NCBI RefSeq assembly: GCF_002934005.1
Contig: NZ_PGEM01000131.1
Location: 1 to 44,569 of the forward strand
Source of the DNA: Cuspidothrix issatschenkoi CHARLIE-1
Lineage (GTDB): Bacteria; Cyanobacteriota; Cyanobacteriia; Cyanobacteriales; Nostocaceae
Direction of reading: 5' to 3'
DNA length: 44,569 nt
The notes under the pieces are model-generated. The model did no database searches. It saw only the letters and a program-made list of their open reading frames with translations, and was not told the DNA's origin. The translations under genes were made by a program, and so were the position numbers. Shown piece by piece: positions 9,601-17,975 of the stretch (position 1 is the first letter of the stretch; every line of letters begins with the position of its first letter).

Positions 9601-11572
9601 AGCCTCACAAGCTAAAAGCAACTTTTTAGCAAATATGAGTCATGAAATTCGCACCCCCATGAACGCAGTTTTGGGCATGACTGGACTATTATTAGAAACA
9701 CCCCTTAATCCAGAACAAAGAGATTTTGTAGAAACCGTCAGAATTAGTGGTGATGCTCTTTTATCCCTAATTAATGAAATTTTGGATTTATCCAAGCTAG
9801 AATCTGGAGAAATGATGCTGGAAAAATTGGATTTTAACCTATCAACTTCCATTCAAGAAATTGTAGAACTCCTAGCACCCCAAGCTCATAATAAAGGATT
9901 AGAAATAGCTGCTTTTATTGCTCCTCATGTTCCCATTTATATCCAAGGAGATGCTAGTCGTCTACGGCAAATTATTATGAATTTAATGGGCAATGCCATT
10001 AAGTTTACTAGACAAGGAGAGGTAGTTATTAGCGTCCAATTAATCTCAGAAAATGAGACTAAAGCTACTATTAAATTTGCGGTTACAGATACAGGTATTG
10101 GTATTAGTCCTGAAGATAAAAATAAACTTTTTCAACCCTTCACTCAAGTTGATGCTTCCATTACTCGTAAATATGGTGGTACAGGTTTAGGATTGGCAAT
10201 TTGTCAACAATTAGTTAATTTAATGGGAGGGCAAATTCACATCGAAAGTGAGATTGGCAAAGGATCAAAATTCTGGTTTGCACTAACTTTTACTAAGCAG
10301 TCAAAATTTGTTTGTGACTATCAAGATTATCATATTCTCCATCAGCGCCGCTTATTAGTAGTTGATGATAATGCTACGAATCGGAAAATTATCCGCCATC
10401 AAGCTACACGCTGGGGAATGCAGGTAGATGAAGCGGATTCAGCAATGACAGGACTAGACGCTTTAAAAACAGCCGCACAACAAGAAATTCCCTATGATAT
10501 TGCCATTATTGATATGCAAATGCCTCTTGTAGATGGCATCACTCTGGGAAAACAAATTAAGGAAAATCTAGATATTGCTAATGTACCCTTAATTATGCTC
10601 ACCTCAACTAACCAACGAGATGAAGTAAAAAGATCATTAGACATTGGATTTATTAGTTATTTAGTTAAACCTGTCAAGCCTTCCCGACTCTTAGATACTA
10701 TTATTAATATCCTCAGTAATCAATTCAAAATAAATAATTATCCCATTTTTATAGATAAACCCCTAGAAGAAAATATCTCTCATAAATCTAAATTAAAATT
10801 GTTGTTAGCAGAAGATAATTTAGTCAATCAGAAAGTATTTATTAAGCAAATTCAAAGCTTAGGATATCAAGCCGATGCAGTAGCCAATGGTCAAGAAGTA
10901 TTAGAATTATTGGATAAAATTCCCTACGACTTAATTTTTATGGATTGCCAAATGCCAGTTCTTGACGGCATAGAAACAACAAAAGAAATTCGCCGTCGTC
11001 CTTTAAATACATTGGCTAAAAATCAGCAACCTATTATAATTGCAATTACCGCTAATGCCATGAAAGAAGACCAAAAACGATGTTTAGATGCGGGGATGGA
11101 TGACTATTTAAGTAAACCTGTAGCTAAAGATAAATTAGCCTCTATGTTAGAACGTTGGAGTCAAAATCTTCTTAATACTGAGATAATATTCATGATGGAA
11201 AAAACAGATTCTTCCAAAGATAAAACTAACTTTGATCTCCCCATTGATTGGGAACATCTACATCATCTATCAGACCATAATATAGAATTTGAACTAGAAC
11301 TATTAAAAATGTTTGCAGAAACTAGTCAATCTCATCTAGAAGCACTTAAAAATGCCATTGCTGCTAATAATTATCAAAAAATTGCTTGGGAAGCCCATTC
11401 TATCAAAGGTTCTAGTGCTAATGTTGGAGCTACAACCATGCAGCGAGCAGCAGAAAAATTAGAACAACTTAGTCGAGAACAGAATTGTCAAAGTCAAGAT
11501 GCATCTGATTTATTAACAGAATTAGCAGAATTTATCACTCAAATTCAAGAGTTTTTAAAAAGAAATTCTTAG
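6611..11572 (+). CDS. hybrid histidine kinase with a DXCF-type cyanobacteriochrome GAF domain
   Basis: A 1653-residue multi-sensor kinase. Order: GAF (about 1-165); membrane helix (about 183-208); CHASE3 periplasmic domain (about 205-355); membrane helix (about 358-380); two PAS domains (about 395-520 and 525-640); GAF (about 645-800); a third GAF (about 815-985); HisKA with SHEIRTP and His1011; HATPase with GTGLGLAI; receiver 1 (VVDDN, Asp1301); receiver 2 (LAEDN, Asp1445); HPt ([12 protein letters not shown], His1596). The third GAF carries DPCF at 884-887 and a canonical PCH with Cys914-His915, 28 residues apart, then [11 protein letters not shown] and [10 protein letters not shown]. This is the signature of DXCF cyanobacteriochromes, which bind phycocyanobilin/phycoviolobilin and typically photoswitch between blue/violet and green states. 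Light sensing is inferred from motifs. All four phosphorelay residues are present. No dedicated response regulator is adjacent. Confidence 0.93.
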   Translation: MKKSVHDDEVARIEALLQYKILDTAPETVFDDLTRLAAYICGTPIALISLVDSNRQWFKSKVGLETVETPRDIAFCTHAICQTDVFLVPDATQDERFVNNPLVTSEPNIRFYAGVPLINAEGYGLGTLCVIDDVPRQLSPKQLEALQIIAQQVMKQLELRRNLDGLLLINKKSKQQKKTHKLFLIRITSWFGITSSILAMIGIFSYQNLQNFIKTNTQQYQTLEKINTQSELVLYIKQAENEQSNYMLSGEQVHLQNYQKSVMKINQEIANLKKSEVMIPEFKQELARLESQIATKIYRIKENIDLRQRNSPERALEIFLKNQKKLSSKSIYEKIDKISQNDQLLLTEQANKLKTNTHNMMMAMVTAITICIIIFVMIYYLIYREISGRKSVEESLRTERNFISSILDTASVLVMVLDTQGQIVRFNRACEKITGYNYDEVIQRCFWNIFLSAQDQPLIQDIFHQIVLNKRPQEYETTWLTRNGEPRLIVWSNTILFDNENEIEYIVSTGVDITERKQSEDSLQQQLTAIESASDGIGIVDTQGKYIYLNSSHVKIFGYDKPDEIIGKTWKYFYHEKEIILFENHIFPLLMKNGYWHGESIAKRKDGSTFDQEISLTLLKSNGIICVCRDITIRKQSEQYLTLQYTVTSALAGAKNIHNATHRTLKGICQTLGWDWGEIWIMDKSENVLRCLDIWCGSSSEFKSLEEITRQMTFSPEIDLPGQIWSQFEPVWLTNIANCENFLRIDIALKLGLKTAFGFPIHGGNTTMGVLIFFSRNMQPENAYLLKGMMSLGNQIGQFIKRKQAEEELNLQTLRSQLLADVTLKIRESLKIDDILDTSVTEVQKILKADRVLILELEANGSLTARKEALIPGFTRVLGENIIDPCFSQTHVQKYRQGWITSIDDVEKVNIQPCHRQLLDRFEVKANLVIPIFLKKQLWGLLITHQCSQSRNWNSWETELLRSLADQIGIALTQAKLLEAEIIQRQELEKARQQAELASQAKSNFLANMSHEIRTPMNAVLGMTGLLLETPLNPEQRDFVETVRISGDALLSLINEILDLSKLESGEMMLEKLDFNLSTSIQEIVELLAPQAHNKGLEIAAFIAPHVPIYIQGDASRLRQIIMNLMGNAIKFTRQGEVVISVQLISENETKATIKFAVTDTGIGISPEDKNKLFQPFTQVDASITRKYGGTGLGLAICQQLVNLMGGQIHIESEIGKGSKFWFALTFTKQSKFVCDYQDYHILHQRRLLVVDDNATNRKIIRHQATRWGMQVDEADSAMTGLDALKTAAQQEIPYDIAIIDMQMPLVDGITLGKQIKENLDIANVPLIMLTSTNQRDEVKRSLDIGFISYLVKPVKPSRLLDTIINILSNQFKINNYPIFIDKPLEENISHKSKLKLLLAEDNLVNQKVFIKQIQSLGYQADAVANGQEVLELLDKIPYDLIFMDCQMPVLDGIETTKEIRRRPLNTLAKNQQPIIIAITANAMKEDQKRCLDAGMDDYLSKPVAKDKLASMLERWSQNLLNTEIIFMMEKTDSSKDKTNFDLPIDWEHLHHLSDHNIEFELELLKMFAETSQSHLEALKNAIAANNYQKIAWEAHSIKGSSANVGATTMQRAAEKLEQLSREQNCQSQDASDLLTELAEFITQIQEFLKRNS

Positions 11573-11642
11573 TATTTCTTGAGAAAAACTACTAAAAGGT
11601 CAATATTTTCCCCAATAGACATCTGGTGGTAATTAAATCCTT

Positions 11643-11670
11643 GTAGGGACAATTCATGAATTCTCCCTAC
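11643..11670. repeat. 28-bp palindromic repeat, GTAGGG...CCCTAC family
   Basis: Near-perfect palindrome with arms GTAGGGACAATTCA and TGAATTCTCCCTAC, in the spacer between two convergent genes. Relatives of the same 28-bp length lie at 22699, 35497 (inside a MITE) and 39546. Confidence 0.7.
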
Positions 11671-11712
11671 GATGATTTTTACTCCTATGTCTAACACCTA
11701 ATCCCCAATTCC

Positions 11713-12453
11713 CTATTCCCCAGTTTCCCGACTTGATGGTTGAAACACTTGGTAAATGTAATATGTTGCCATTGGGATGACAGTAGCTGCAATTAATAAC
11801 CCTACCACCCAAGCAGTAGCATTACCTTGATCAGTTTCTTCGGCTTTAGTGAAAGTTCCTTCTACCTTGACAGTTTCTGTTACCTCTGGTGGCCCTGGAT
11901 CGGGCTTACCAGATAGAACTGCTACCAAGCGATCGCTCACATCTAAAAATCCTTGATTGTATTTATTACCGCCACGTAATGCTGTACCTAATGTTTCATC
12001 TGTGACACTTTGGGCAATAGAATCAGTCAGCAAAGACTTAGCCTGATCGCCAACAACCAAAGCAGTTCCATTAGTAACGGTATCAAGCAGTAATAATACT
12101 TGATTAGCTCGCTCTGCTGCTGTGGGAAACCATTTACTAAATAGTCCTTGGGCAAAACTTTCCGGTGTTTCCCCATAGTCAAGGCGGCGAATAGTCACGA
12201 TTCTAGTTTCATTACCAGTTTCCTGTGCCAAATCCTGAAAAGCCTTGCTAATTTCACCTTCATTCAAGCGGCTAATCACATCACCTTGATCTAAAATCCA
12301 AGTATTTGCTGTTAAATTGGGTATTTCATATACACCCGTAGCTGAAGCAGGTAAAATAAATACTGAACTGGCCATCATCATTACCAATACAGATAAAAGT
12401 AGACGAGTTAAGTATTTTTGCATACTAAATAATTTCTGTAGTAACTGTTGCAT
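11713..12453 (-). CDS. psb32: photosystem II repair protein Psb32 (TPM domain)
   Basis: A 246-residue exported TPM-domain protein that matches cyanobacterial Psb32, the homologue of plant TLP18.3, which protects and repairs photosystem II under high light. A signal sequence (about residues 11-38) ends in an ASA-type cleavage site. The TPM domain follows: NTWILDQGDVIS, then TRIVTIRRLDYGE, FSKWFP, ANQVLLLLDT and LVVGDQAKSLL. A Pro/Thr/Glu linker and one C-terminal membrane helix (about 213-233) anchor it, so the domain should face the lumen or periplasm. The start at 12453 was preferred because AAGGA lies 8 nt upstream; the inner ATG at 12423 has no ribosome-binding sequence, and a TTG further out is unlikely. 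Confidence 0.85.
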   Translation of the reverse strand: MQQLLQKLFSMQKYLTRLLLSVLVMMMASSVFILPASATGVYEIPNLTANTWILDQGDVISRLNEGEISKAFQDLAQETGNETRIVTIRRLDYGETPESFAQGLFSKWFPTAAERANQVLLLLDTVTNGTALVVGDQAKSLLTDSIAQSVTDETLGTALRGGNKYNQGFLDVSDRLVAVLSGKPDPGPPEVTETVKVEGTFTKAEETDQGNATAWVVGLLIAATVIPMATYYIYQVFQPSSRETGE

Positions 12454-12550
12454 GGGGTAAATCCTTAAACAGACTTGCAATCAAAATACTACAGAATTAG
12501 GGAACAGGGAAGAGGGGCGAGGGAACAGGGGAGCAGAAAAGATATGTGTC

Positions 12551-12578
12551 TTGATTAAGGTAATATTAAAGTTAATAA
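12551..12578 (+). promoter_or_regulatory. candidate sigma-70 promoter for cysH
   Basis: TTGATT (12551-12556), a 16-nt spacer and TAATAA (12573-12578) lie 31 nt before the cysH ATG. Spacing and sequence are plausible but the DNA is AT-rich, so chance is possible. Confidence 0.3.
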
Positions 12579-12609
12579 AACTAAAAAAATCTTTGTTTAG
12601 AGAAATATC

Positions 12610-13314
12610 ATGACAGCTTCTACCGCTTTTGACTTAGTAAAACTAAATGAGCAATTTGAAACCGCAACTCCTACAGAAATCCTAGCTTGGTCTGTTGAGA
12701 ATATCCCCACAGGACTGGTACAAACCAGTGCCTTCAACGTAGATGATATCATTTTGACGCATATCCTCTATACCGTGCTTAATCATCCCGTTCCTGTAAT
12801 TTTCCTTGATACCCTTTATCACTTCCCCCAAACTCTAGAATTGGTTGCTAAAGTCAAAGACATCTATAACCTAGATTTAAAAACCTATAAAACACCAGAT
12901 GTAGATAGTCGTGAAGCCTTTGCGGCTAAATTTGGTGAAGCCCTTTGGGATACAGATATTGCTAAATTCCACGACGTTACCAAAATTGAACCACTTCTAC
13001 GGGGCTTGGATGAACTTAATACAGTAGCTTGGATTACAGGTCGTCGTCGCGATCAAGCGGTTACTCGTGCCACCATGCCTGTATTTGAATTAGATGGTAA
13101 AGGTAGATTAAAAATTAACCCTCTTGCAACTTGGACACGCCAACAAAGCTGGGCTTATGTAGCTCAACATCAGGTAATTTATAATCCTCTCCATGATCAA
13201 GGTTATCCTAGTATTGGTGATGAACCTATTACTACTAAAGTAGGTGAAGGTGAAGACGAACGCGCTGGACGTTGGCGCGGAACTGGTAAAACTGAGTGTG
13301 GAATTCACATTTAA
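12610..13314 (+). CDS. cysH: phosphoadenylyl-sulfate (PAPS) reductase, thioredoxin-dependent
   Basis: A 234-residue CysH. It reduces PAPS to sulfite with thioredoxin as donor, in assimilatory sulfate reduction in the cytoplasm. The N-terminal PP-loop region shows TSAFNVDDIILTHIL and VIFLDTLYHFPQT. The middle has AWITGRRRDQA, and KINPLATW with YNPLHDQGYPSIGDEP follows. The C-terminal catalytic motif ECGIH has Cys230. That is the only cysteine in the protein, so the paired cysteines that hold the [4Fe-4S] cluster in APS reductases are absent. This supports PAPS rather than APS as substrate. The gene is monocistronic and followed by a 33-nt perfect palindrome. Confidence 0.95.
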   Translation: MTASTAFDLVKLNEQFETATPTEILAWSVENIPTGLVQTSAFNVDDIILTHILYTVLNHPVPVIFLDTLYHFPQTLELVAKVKDIYNLDLKTYKTPDVDSREAFAAKFGEALWDTDIAKFHDVTKIEPLLRGLDELNTVAWITGRRRDQAVTRATMPVFELDGKGRLKINPLATWTRQQSWAYVAQHQVIYNPLHDQGYPSIGDEPITTKVGEGEDERAGRWRGTGKTECGIHI

Positions 13315-13344
13315 ATCTGACGCACTCTACTAATATGCTATTTG

Positions 13345-13377
13345 AGATCCCGGACTTCTTGAAGAAGTCCGGGATCT
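13345..13377. repeat. 33-nt perfect palindrome, possible bidirectional terminator
   Basis: AGATCCCGGACTTCTT, a single G, then its exact reverse complement. It sits between the convergent cysH and the 86-residue gene, where it could end both transcripts, although no long T-run follows. The same architecture with a compensatory base-pair change occurs at 40500-40532; related copies are at 22904 and 44184. Confidence 0.8.
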
Positions 13378-13386
13378 GATGGTAGA

Positions 13387-13647
13387 TTATTTTTGTACGT
13401 TGATTTGTCCTTGTAACCAAGGATCTACAGGTTGTCCATCTTTACGTTTTAATTCTATTTCTATAACCATGACTTCTTTTGATCCAGGAGGTGCTGGTTT
13501 TTGATGGAAAATAACCTCATATTCTAAAGGATTTTGATTATGTTCTTTTAACCAATCTTGAACTTTAGTCAAGGCGAAAAATGATTGCCCTTGGGTAAAC
13601 ATCTGGGTAATTTGCATTTGCAGATTATAAGGATTTAAACGTCCCAT
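13387..13647 (-). CDS. conserved hypothetical protein (86 residues)
   Basis: A small soluble protein with an N-terminal helical part (MQITQMFTQGQSFFALTKV, then DWLKEHN), followed by a beta-rich C-terminal half ending in a charged EIELKRKDG stretch. No known motif was recognised. AGGAG lies about 11 nt before the ATG, supporting expression. It is convergent with cysH, and its stop is 10 nt from the 33-nt palindrome. It looks like a conserved cyanobacterial protein of unknown function. Confidence 0.7.
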   Translation of the reverse strand: MGRLNPYNLQMQITQMFTQGQSFFALTKVQDWLKEHNQNPLEYEVIFHQKPAPPGSKEVMVIEIELKRKDGQPVDPWLQGQINVQK

Positions 13648-13798
13648 TTGCTGATAACTCCTGATTGGGGAACAATGAAGTTATAGTATAGTTATCAATG
13701 GCGCGGCTGTGAATATAGCTAAAAGTTAACTCTACTACCATAAAGTTTGATAGTGTGGCGTAAGCGATAGAATTTATTTAGACACATTTACTAACTCG

Positions 13799-15148
13799 AT
13801 GACAGGCAAAAACGCAAGACAGAATGCTTTTCTGCGGCTGGTGTCTAGTAAGGTTGAAGTTTCTGAGTCAGCATCTCGCTACTCGTTGCTTCCTGGGAAA
13901 GAAATGGTCATTGGACGTGACCCTAGCTGCCAAATTGTCTTGGATGCCATGATCTACCGAATGGTATCTCGTCGTCATGCTGTGGTTCGTCCCCTTTCTT
14001 TGTCTCCTAATAGCGGATACAGTTGGATACTTTGCGATTTAAATAGCGCTAATGGCACTTTTTTGAATGGAAAATCCTTACAAGGATGTCAAGAGTTGCA
14101 TTTGGGCGATCGCATTTCCCTTGGTGCTGATGGCCCAGAATTTATTTTTGAATATGAAGTTGTTACTCAACCAACGATAATATCTGTTAATAAAGCTACA
14201 GTGTTATCATCTCTCAGTCACCATCAATTATCATCTAAGCAAGATTCTGTAAGCTTTACGCAATTGTTTCCCATTATCTCTACTGGTAAAGATTTAACTC
14301 GTAAGGCTTATTTAGTACCGGGAATACTGACAGTAGTATTTGTGGTGTTAATGTTTACTACCGTAGGTCATCCCCAAGCAAATCAGGTCATTGTCGGTTC
14401 TTATATCGCCTTTGCGGCTTACTATTTTGTTTATCAATTATGTGGTAAATCTAAGCCTTGGTGGGTACTGATAGCTATGGCATTGAGTACAATGTTAATT
14501 TTACTCAGTCCGCTTTTAGATGTATTTATCAAAATATTCCGCGATATTTTACCGGGAAGGTTGGATACTGCATCCCAAAATGGTATTACCTTTACAGAAT
14601 TATTGGTGCGGATGTTTTTTGGGGCGGGTTTAATGGAGGAATTGCTGAAAATATTACCAGTCTTAGGAGCTTATTGGCTGGGTAATTCTCTCCCCTCACC
14701 TTGGCGAGAACGGATTGGCGTATGGGAACCTTTGGATGGTATTCTTTTGGGTACAGCTTCTGCTGTGGGTTTTACTTTATTAGAAACCCTAGGCCAATAT
14801 GTACCTTTAATTTCCCAAAATTCTGGTCAATTAGTAGGTTTACAGCTACTTATTCCCCGGATTTTAGGTTCTGTGGCGGGACACATGGCTTACAGTGGAT
14901 ATTTAGGCTATTTTGTTGGCTTGGCTGTGTTAAAACCAGGCAGGGGTAAGGAGATTTTAACTGTCGGTTATCTGAGTGCTTCAGCACTGCACGCTTTATG
15001 GAATGCTACAGGTTCTATTAATGCTTTTTTGTTAGTTGTAGTTGGTGTTTTATCCTATGCCTTTTTGATGGCGGCTATCCTCAAGGCGAGAGTATTATCA
15101 CCAACGCGATCGCAAAACTTCGCTACTCGCTTTCTTGATCCAAAATAG
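13799..15148 (+). CDS. FHA domain fused to a PrsW-type glutamic intramembrane protease
   Basis: A 449-residue fusion. Residues about 25-115 are an FHA phosphothreonine-binding domain: VIGRDPSCQIVL, SRRHAVV, then LNSANGTFLNG. From about 165 to the end there are eight or so membrane helices typical of the PrsW family. The catalytic-type motif GLMEELLK holds Glu280-Glu281, GFTLLET follows, and AGHMAYSGYLGY (His362) and ALHALWN supply the conserved histidines. PrsW-family proteases cleave membrane proteins such as anti-sigma factors inside the bilayer. The FHA domain suggests that substrate choice or activation depends on Ser/Thr phosphorylation; this is inference. Neighbouring genes encode another FHA protein and a PP2C phosphatase, which fits the idea. 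Confidence 0.88.
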   Translation: MTGKNARQNAFLRLVSSKVEVSESASRYSLLPGKEMVIGRDPSCQIVLDAMIYRMVSRRHAVVRPLSLSPNSGYSWILCDLNSANGTFLNGKSLQGCQELHLGDRISLGADGPEFIFEYEVVTQPTIISVNKATVLSSLSHHQLSSKQDSVSFTQLFPIISTGKDLTRKAYLVPGILTVVFVVLMFTTVGHPQANQVIVGSYIAFAAYYFVYQLCGKSKPWWVLIAMALSTMLILLSPLLDVFIKIFRDILPGRLDTASQNGITFTELLVRMFFGAGLMEELLKILPVLGAYWLGNSLPSPWRERIGVWEPLDGILLGTASAVGFTLLETLGQYVPLISQNSGQLVGLQLLIPRILGSVAGHMAYSGYLGYFVGLAVLKPGRGKEILTVGYLSASALHALWNATGSINAFLLVVVGVLSYAFLMAAILKARVLSPTRSQNFATRFLDPK

Positions 15149-15364
15149 AATATTCATGGAATCTAGTACAGCACGGCATAAATGAACCAACAATTATAAG
15201 TCTCCCAAAAGCCTATACTGTCTTCTTTTTGACTTTTGACTTCCGCCCTGCGCTACTAGGAGTCACCCAGTCAGGATAAAAAAGGAGTAGAAGTATCTGA
15301 CTATATGGCTTTTAACCTAATTCTGCTATTGTCGATAAATCTAAATATTGCTCAACTGTAAAAA

Positions 15365-16003
15365 TTAAGATTGCAACTGGGATTGATCTAAATATTGGAG
15401 GGCATAATTAGCGATCGCTAAAGTAATTTTTGCCTGTTCTATTTCTGATAAGTTTGCCCAATCTTGCTGATGAAAATCTCTGCTCAAATTTGTTAATGTT
15501 TGGGGTTCACTACTTCGCATCGAGTGAGCAAAAGGACGGGCTAACACTAATAAATCATCTATTTGCCAACCAGGTAATAAAGCTTCTACACATTGCACAA
15601 GTTTTTCACTGGCTAATTGTTCTATTTTAACAACTTCAGTAGCTTTTTGAGCGATAGCTGTAAGTAAAAACCCAGGAATGGTAGAAAAAGTATTTTCTAA
15701 GGCTTTTTGGAGAGAATTAACTGTATTTTTATAAAAGTTATGTTGTTGAACCTCGTCCACTTTATCCCAAATAATATCTAAATTTTGATAAAAATTATCT
15801 GCACTGCCAATTAATTCTCCTTCAAGAAAATCCTGCCAATCAAACTTTTCTTCTAGATGATGGAAATAATCGTCTGAGGCAGTATCAGCCAAATTCCACG
15901 GGTAAGTAGTATCTTCAGATTCTAGTAGGGATTCTAGTAATTCTAGTTCTAGGGATGATGGCATCAGATTACAAGTATTTATGTTATTGATTTGGTTTTT
16001 CAT
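15365..16003 (-). CDS. conserved hypothetical protein (212 residues)
   Basis: A soluble, acidic, mostly helical protein of 212 residues without signal peptide or membrane helix. It has a Leu/Glu-rich N-terminus (LELELLESLLESE), a central IPGFLLTAIAQKA stretch and a C-terminal helical hairpin (EQAKITLAIANYALQYL). I do not recognise a family. It lies downstream of the CHAT-FHA gene on the same strand, with a MITE in between, so any former operon link may have been broken. It looks specific to cyanobacteria. Confidence 0.65.
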   Translation of the reverse strand: MKNQINNINTCNLMPSSLELELLESLLESEDTTYPWNLADTASDDYFHHLEEKFDWQDFLEGELIGSADNFYQNLDIIWDKVDEVQQHNFYKNTVNSLQKALENTFSTIPGFLLTAIAQKATEVVKIEQLASEKLVQCVEALLPGWQIDDLLVLARPFAHSMRSSEPQTLTNLSRDFHQQDWANLSEIEQAKITLAIANYALQYLDQSQLQS

Positions 16004-16105
16004 TTTTCTCTCACTATTTAAATTTATTGGTCTTGTTGACAGCTACAACCTCAAGGATGAGATTTCCGTAAAAAAATTAACTCGATGATTTCTACTTGTT
16101 TAGTT

Positions 16106-16218
16106 TAGGACTTACGCAAGATGTAACTGCAACCCTGATTATTTTGTAGGGGTAATTCATGTAGCTTGCTTCCCGAAGGGTATTACCCCTACTTTCGTTC
16201 TATTTTGCGTAAGTCCTG
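16106..16218. mobile_element. MITE with 13-bp terminal inverted repeats (AGGACTTACGCAA), copy 1
   Basis: AGGACTTACGCAA (16107-16119) and its exact reverse complement (16205-16217) bound a roughly 113-nt element without coding capacity. It is flanked by the direct repeat TAGTT (16101-16105 and 16219-16223), read as a 5-bp target duplication. Inside is a GTAGGGGTAATTCAT...ATTACCCCTAC palindrome, itself interrupted by a short GCTTGCTTCCCGAAGGG-type insert. The right end lies within the CHAT-FHA coding region and supplies its last codons and stop. Confidence 0.85.
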
Positions 16219-17813
16219 TAGTTCATCGAATCTGAATCTTCTTCCCGAATAAATTCCCAAATTTCTCCTTTAGAACTACCAAACATTAACTGCATTCCTG
16301 ATGTTAGAGACACTTCTTCCCGGAGGATCTGTTGCCAACCATTGGGGCTTAAATACCAGGTAGTCCCATAGGTGGAGAAGTCTTGTAGGTAATAGGCTAT
16401 GTTGGATGTGTTGCCATTGAGAATATTACGGCAGAGAATTTCTGCGTGGCGTTTGGAAATATAAATTTCCGGGATGACAATATCATTATCTTTCGTGCGT
16501 CCGATGCGGGTAACGGCAGAACGCAATAACCAAGTTTTGCCTCCCGGTGAAAGCGATCGCAAATATGCCTTCTTGTCTGGGGTAGCCACCTCAAAAACTG
16601 CCGTATCTGGTAGTTCTGTAATCCCTTCATCTACGGTTTTAATCAGTTCCCCATCAAAATCTGGATGCAGGTACAGCACCGGCAGAGTCCAAGCTGGTTG
16701 ATTGAATTTATACAGAGTTAATAGTTCTTGCCTGGCCACAGCTACAGCTTCACCAATGGATTTGCGCGATCGCAAGCTTAAAGCAAACGTTTGGATAAAA
16801 CTATGACTTTCTGCATCCGCAATTTCATCACGCATTGCCAAAACCGCCGGCACCCCATGACCAATCAGCACCTCGGCCAAACTGCTGACAGGTATAGCTT
16901 GGTGATTAATTACTGCTGGTTGCGCTCCCCAACAAGCATTAAAAACAGCTAATTTTACCCCTGTACGAGTGAGAACTTGAGCTAATTCTATACCATTAAT
17001 TTTCAGTCCATTGCCTAAAAATAATGAGCCTCCATCCGGGTCTGGTAGCCCATGGCCAGCATAGAATAAAACATTATAGGCTTTAGTTTCTAACTCGTCA
17101 ATTAACTCCGCACCGGTAGGCTGCATTAGTGTTTTTACTGTACAAGGTGCATATCCTAGATGGGTTGCTCCTCCAGGACGACCTTCTAACAGAACTTTTT
17201 TTAATAAGGACGCTTCCTGATCTAGTTGTAATTGATGATCATGTCCTAACACCAGTAAGATATTTACCCCCCGATCAGTTCGCAATTCTGGCAGGGGTTC
17301 AACTTGACTAATAGTACGACTAAATAAAACATCCTGGGAAAGAGAGATGGCAGCTTGGCCAGCTTCCCTTTGCATAATTTCCCAAGGTAAGGCGATCAGA
17401 TCGGGATCACGAATTTCTAGACGAAACTGTAATTGGGTATGCTGACCCATGGCCATACCCCGACTGCGTTCCCAACTACTCAAAATCGCGCCATCAAATA
17501 CCCATTGCCATAAATGGATGCCTAAAGATTGCATGAGACGACTACTGTAAGGACTGGGATGTTGACCTTCAGTCGGCGACATCACAGATGAGGGTAAACC
17601 CACTGATCCAGAAGTAGGTAAGGAAGTGATATTTACAGGAGTATGACCAGCAAACATTTGTTGCCATTCTCCCCAAACCTGGTTAAGTTCAACAGGGAAA
17701 ACACAATCACGAAGTACGTAGCCACTGGGATAGGGCGCTTTGACTACCCAAATGGCGAAATTATCAGTACCAGTATTTACTAGACGGGCGATCGCCAAAT
17801 TTAGGCAAGACAT
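16200..17813 (-). CDS. CHAT-domain protein with C-terminal FHA domain
   Basis: A 537-residue protein. Residues about 120-390 are a CHAT (caspase/separase-like) protease domain: IALPWEIMQRE, VNILLVLG, then the catalytic-type FYAGHG (His254) and FNACWG (Cys294), closing with AVLAMRDEI and IGEAVAVARQELL. Residues about 425-525 are an FHA domain (IGRTKDNDIVI, SKRHAEIL). Both catalytic residues are present, so it may be an active cysteine protease directed by phosphothreonine binding; this is inference from domains. The upstream gene, 162 nt away on the same strand, encodes a PP2C phosphatase. The C-terminus MNYRTYAK is encoded partly by a MITE: restoring the pre-insertion sequence gives a stop directly after MN. 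Confidence 0.88.
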   Translation of the reverse strand: MSCLNLAIARLVNTGTDNFAIWVVKAPYPSGYVLRDCVFPVELNQVWGEWQQMFAGHTPVNITSLPTSGSVGLPSSVMSPTEGQHPSPYSSRLMQSLGIHLWQWVFDGAILSSWERSRGMAMGQHTQLQFRLEIRDPDLIALPWEIMQREAGQAAISLSQDVLFSRTISQVEPLPELRTDRGVNILLVLGHDHQLQLDQEASLLKKVLLEGRPGGATHLGYAPCTVKTLMQPTGAELIDELETKAYNVLFYAGHGLPDPDGGSLFLGNGLKINGIELAQVLTRTGVKLAVFNACWGAQPAVINHQAIPVSSLAEVLIGHGVPAVLAMRDEIADAESHSFIQTFALSLRSRKSIGEAVAVARQELLTLYKFNQPAWTLPVLYLHPDFDGELIKTVDEGITELPDTAVFEVATPDKKAYLRSLSPGGKTWLLRSAVTRIGRTKDNDIVIPEIYISKRHAEILCRNILNGNTSNIAYYLQDFSTYGTTWYLSPNGWQQILREEVSLTSGMQLMFGSSKGEIWEFIREEDSDSMNYRTYAK

Positions 17814-17975
17814 GGATTAGTGAAAGTTAAACGTTCAAAATATGGATATACAGAAAATTACAGGTAAAGAAAATTCGGACAATTCAGCATTTTTGCTTTT
17901 GTCTATAATATTTGTATTATTTCAGGTTTTTTACAATTTAGCGCCAATGGTAATTGGTAATGGGTAATTAACCCC

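Noticed and set aside
13108-13420. Two minus-strand frames across the cysH 3' end
   Set aside because: They overlap the conserved C-terminus of CysH and the 33-nt palindrome; no family features.
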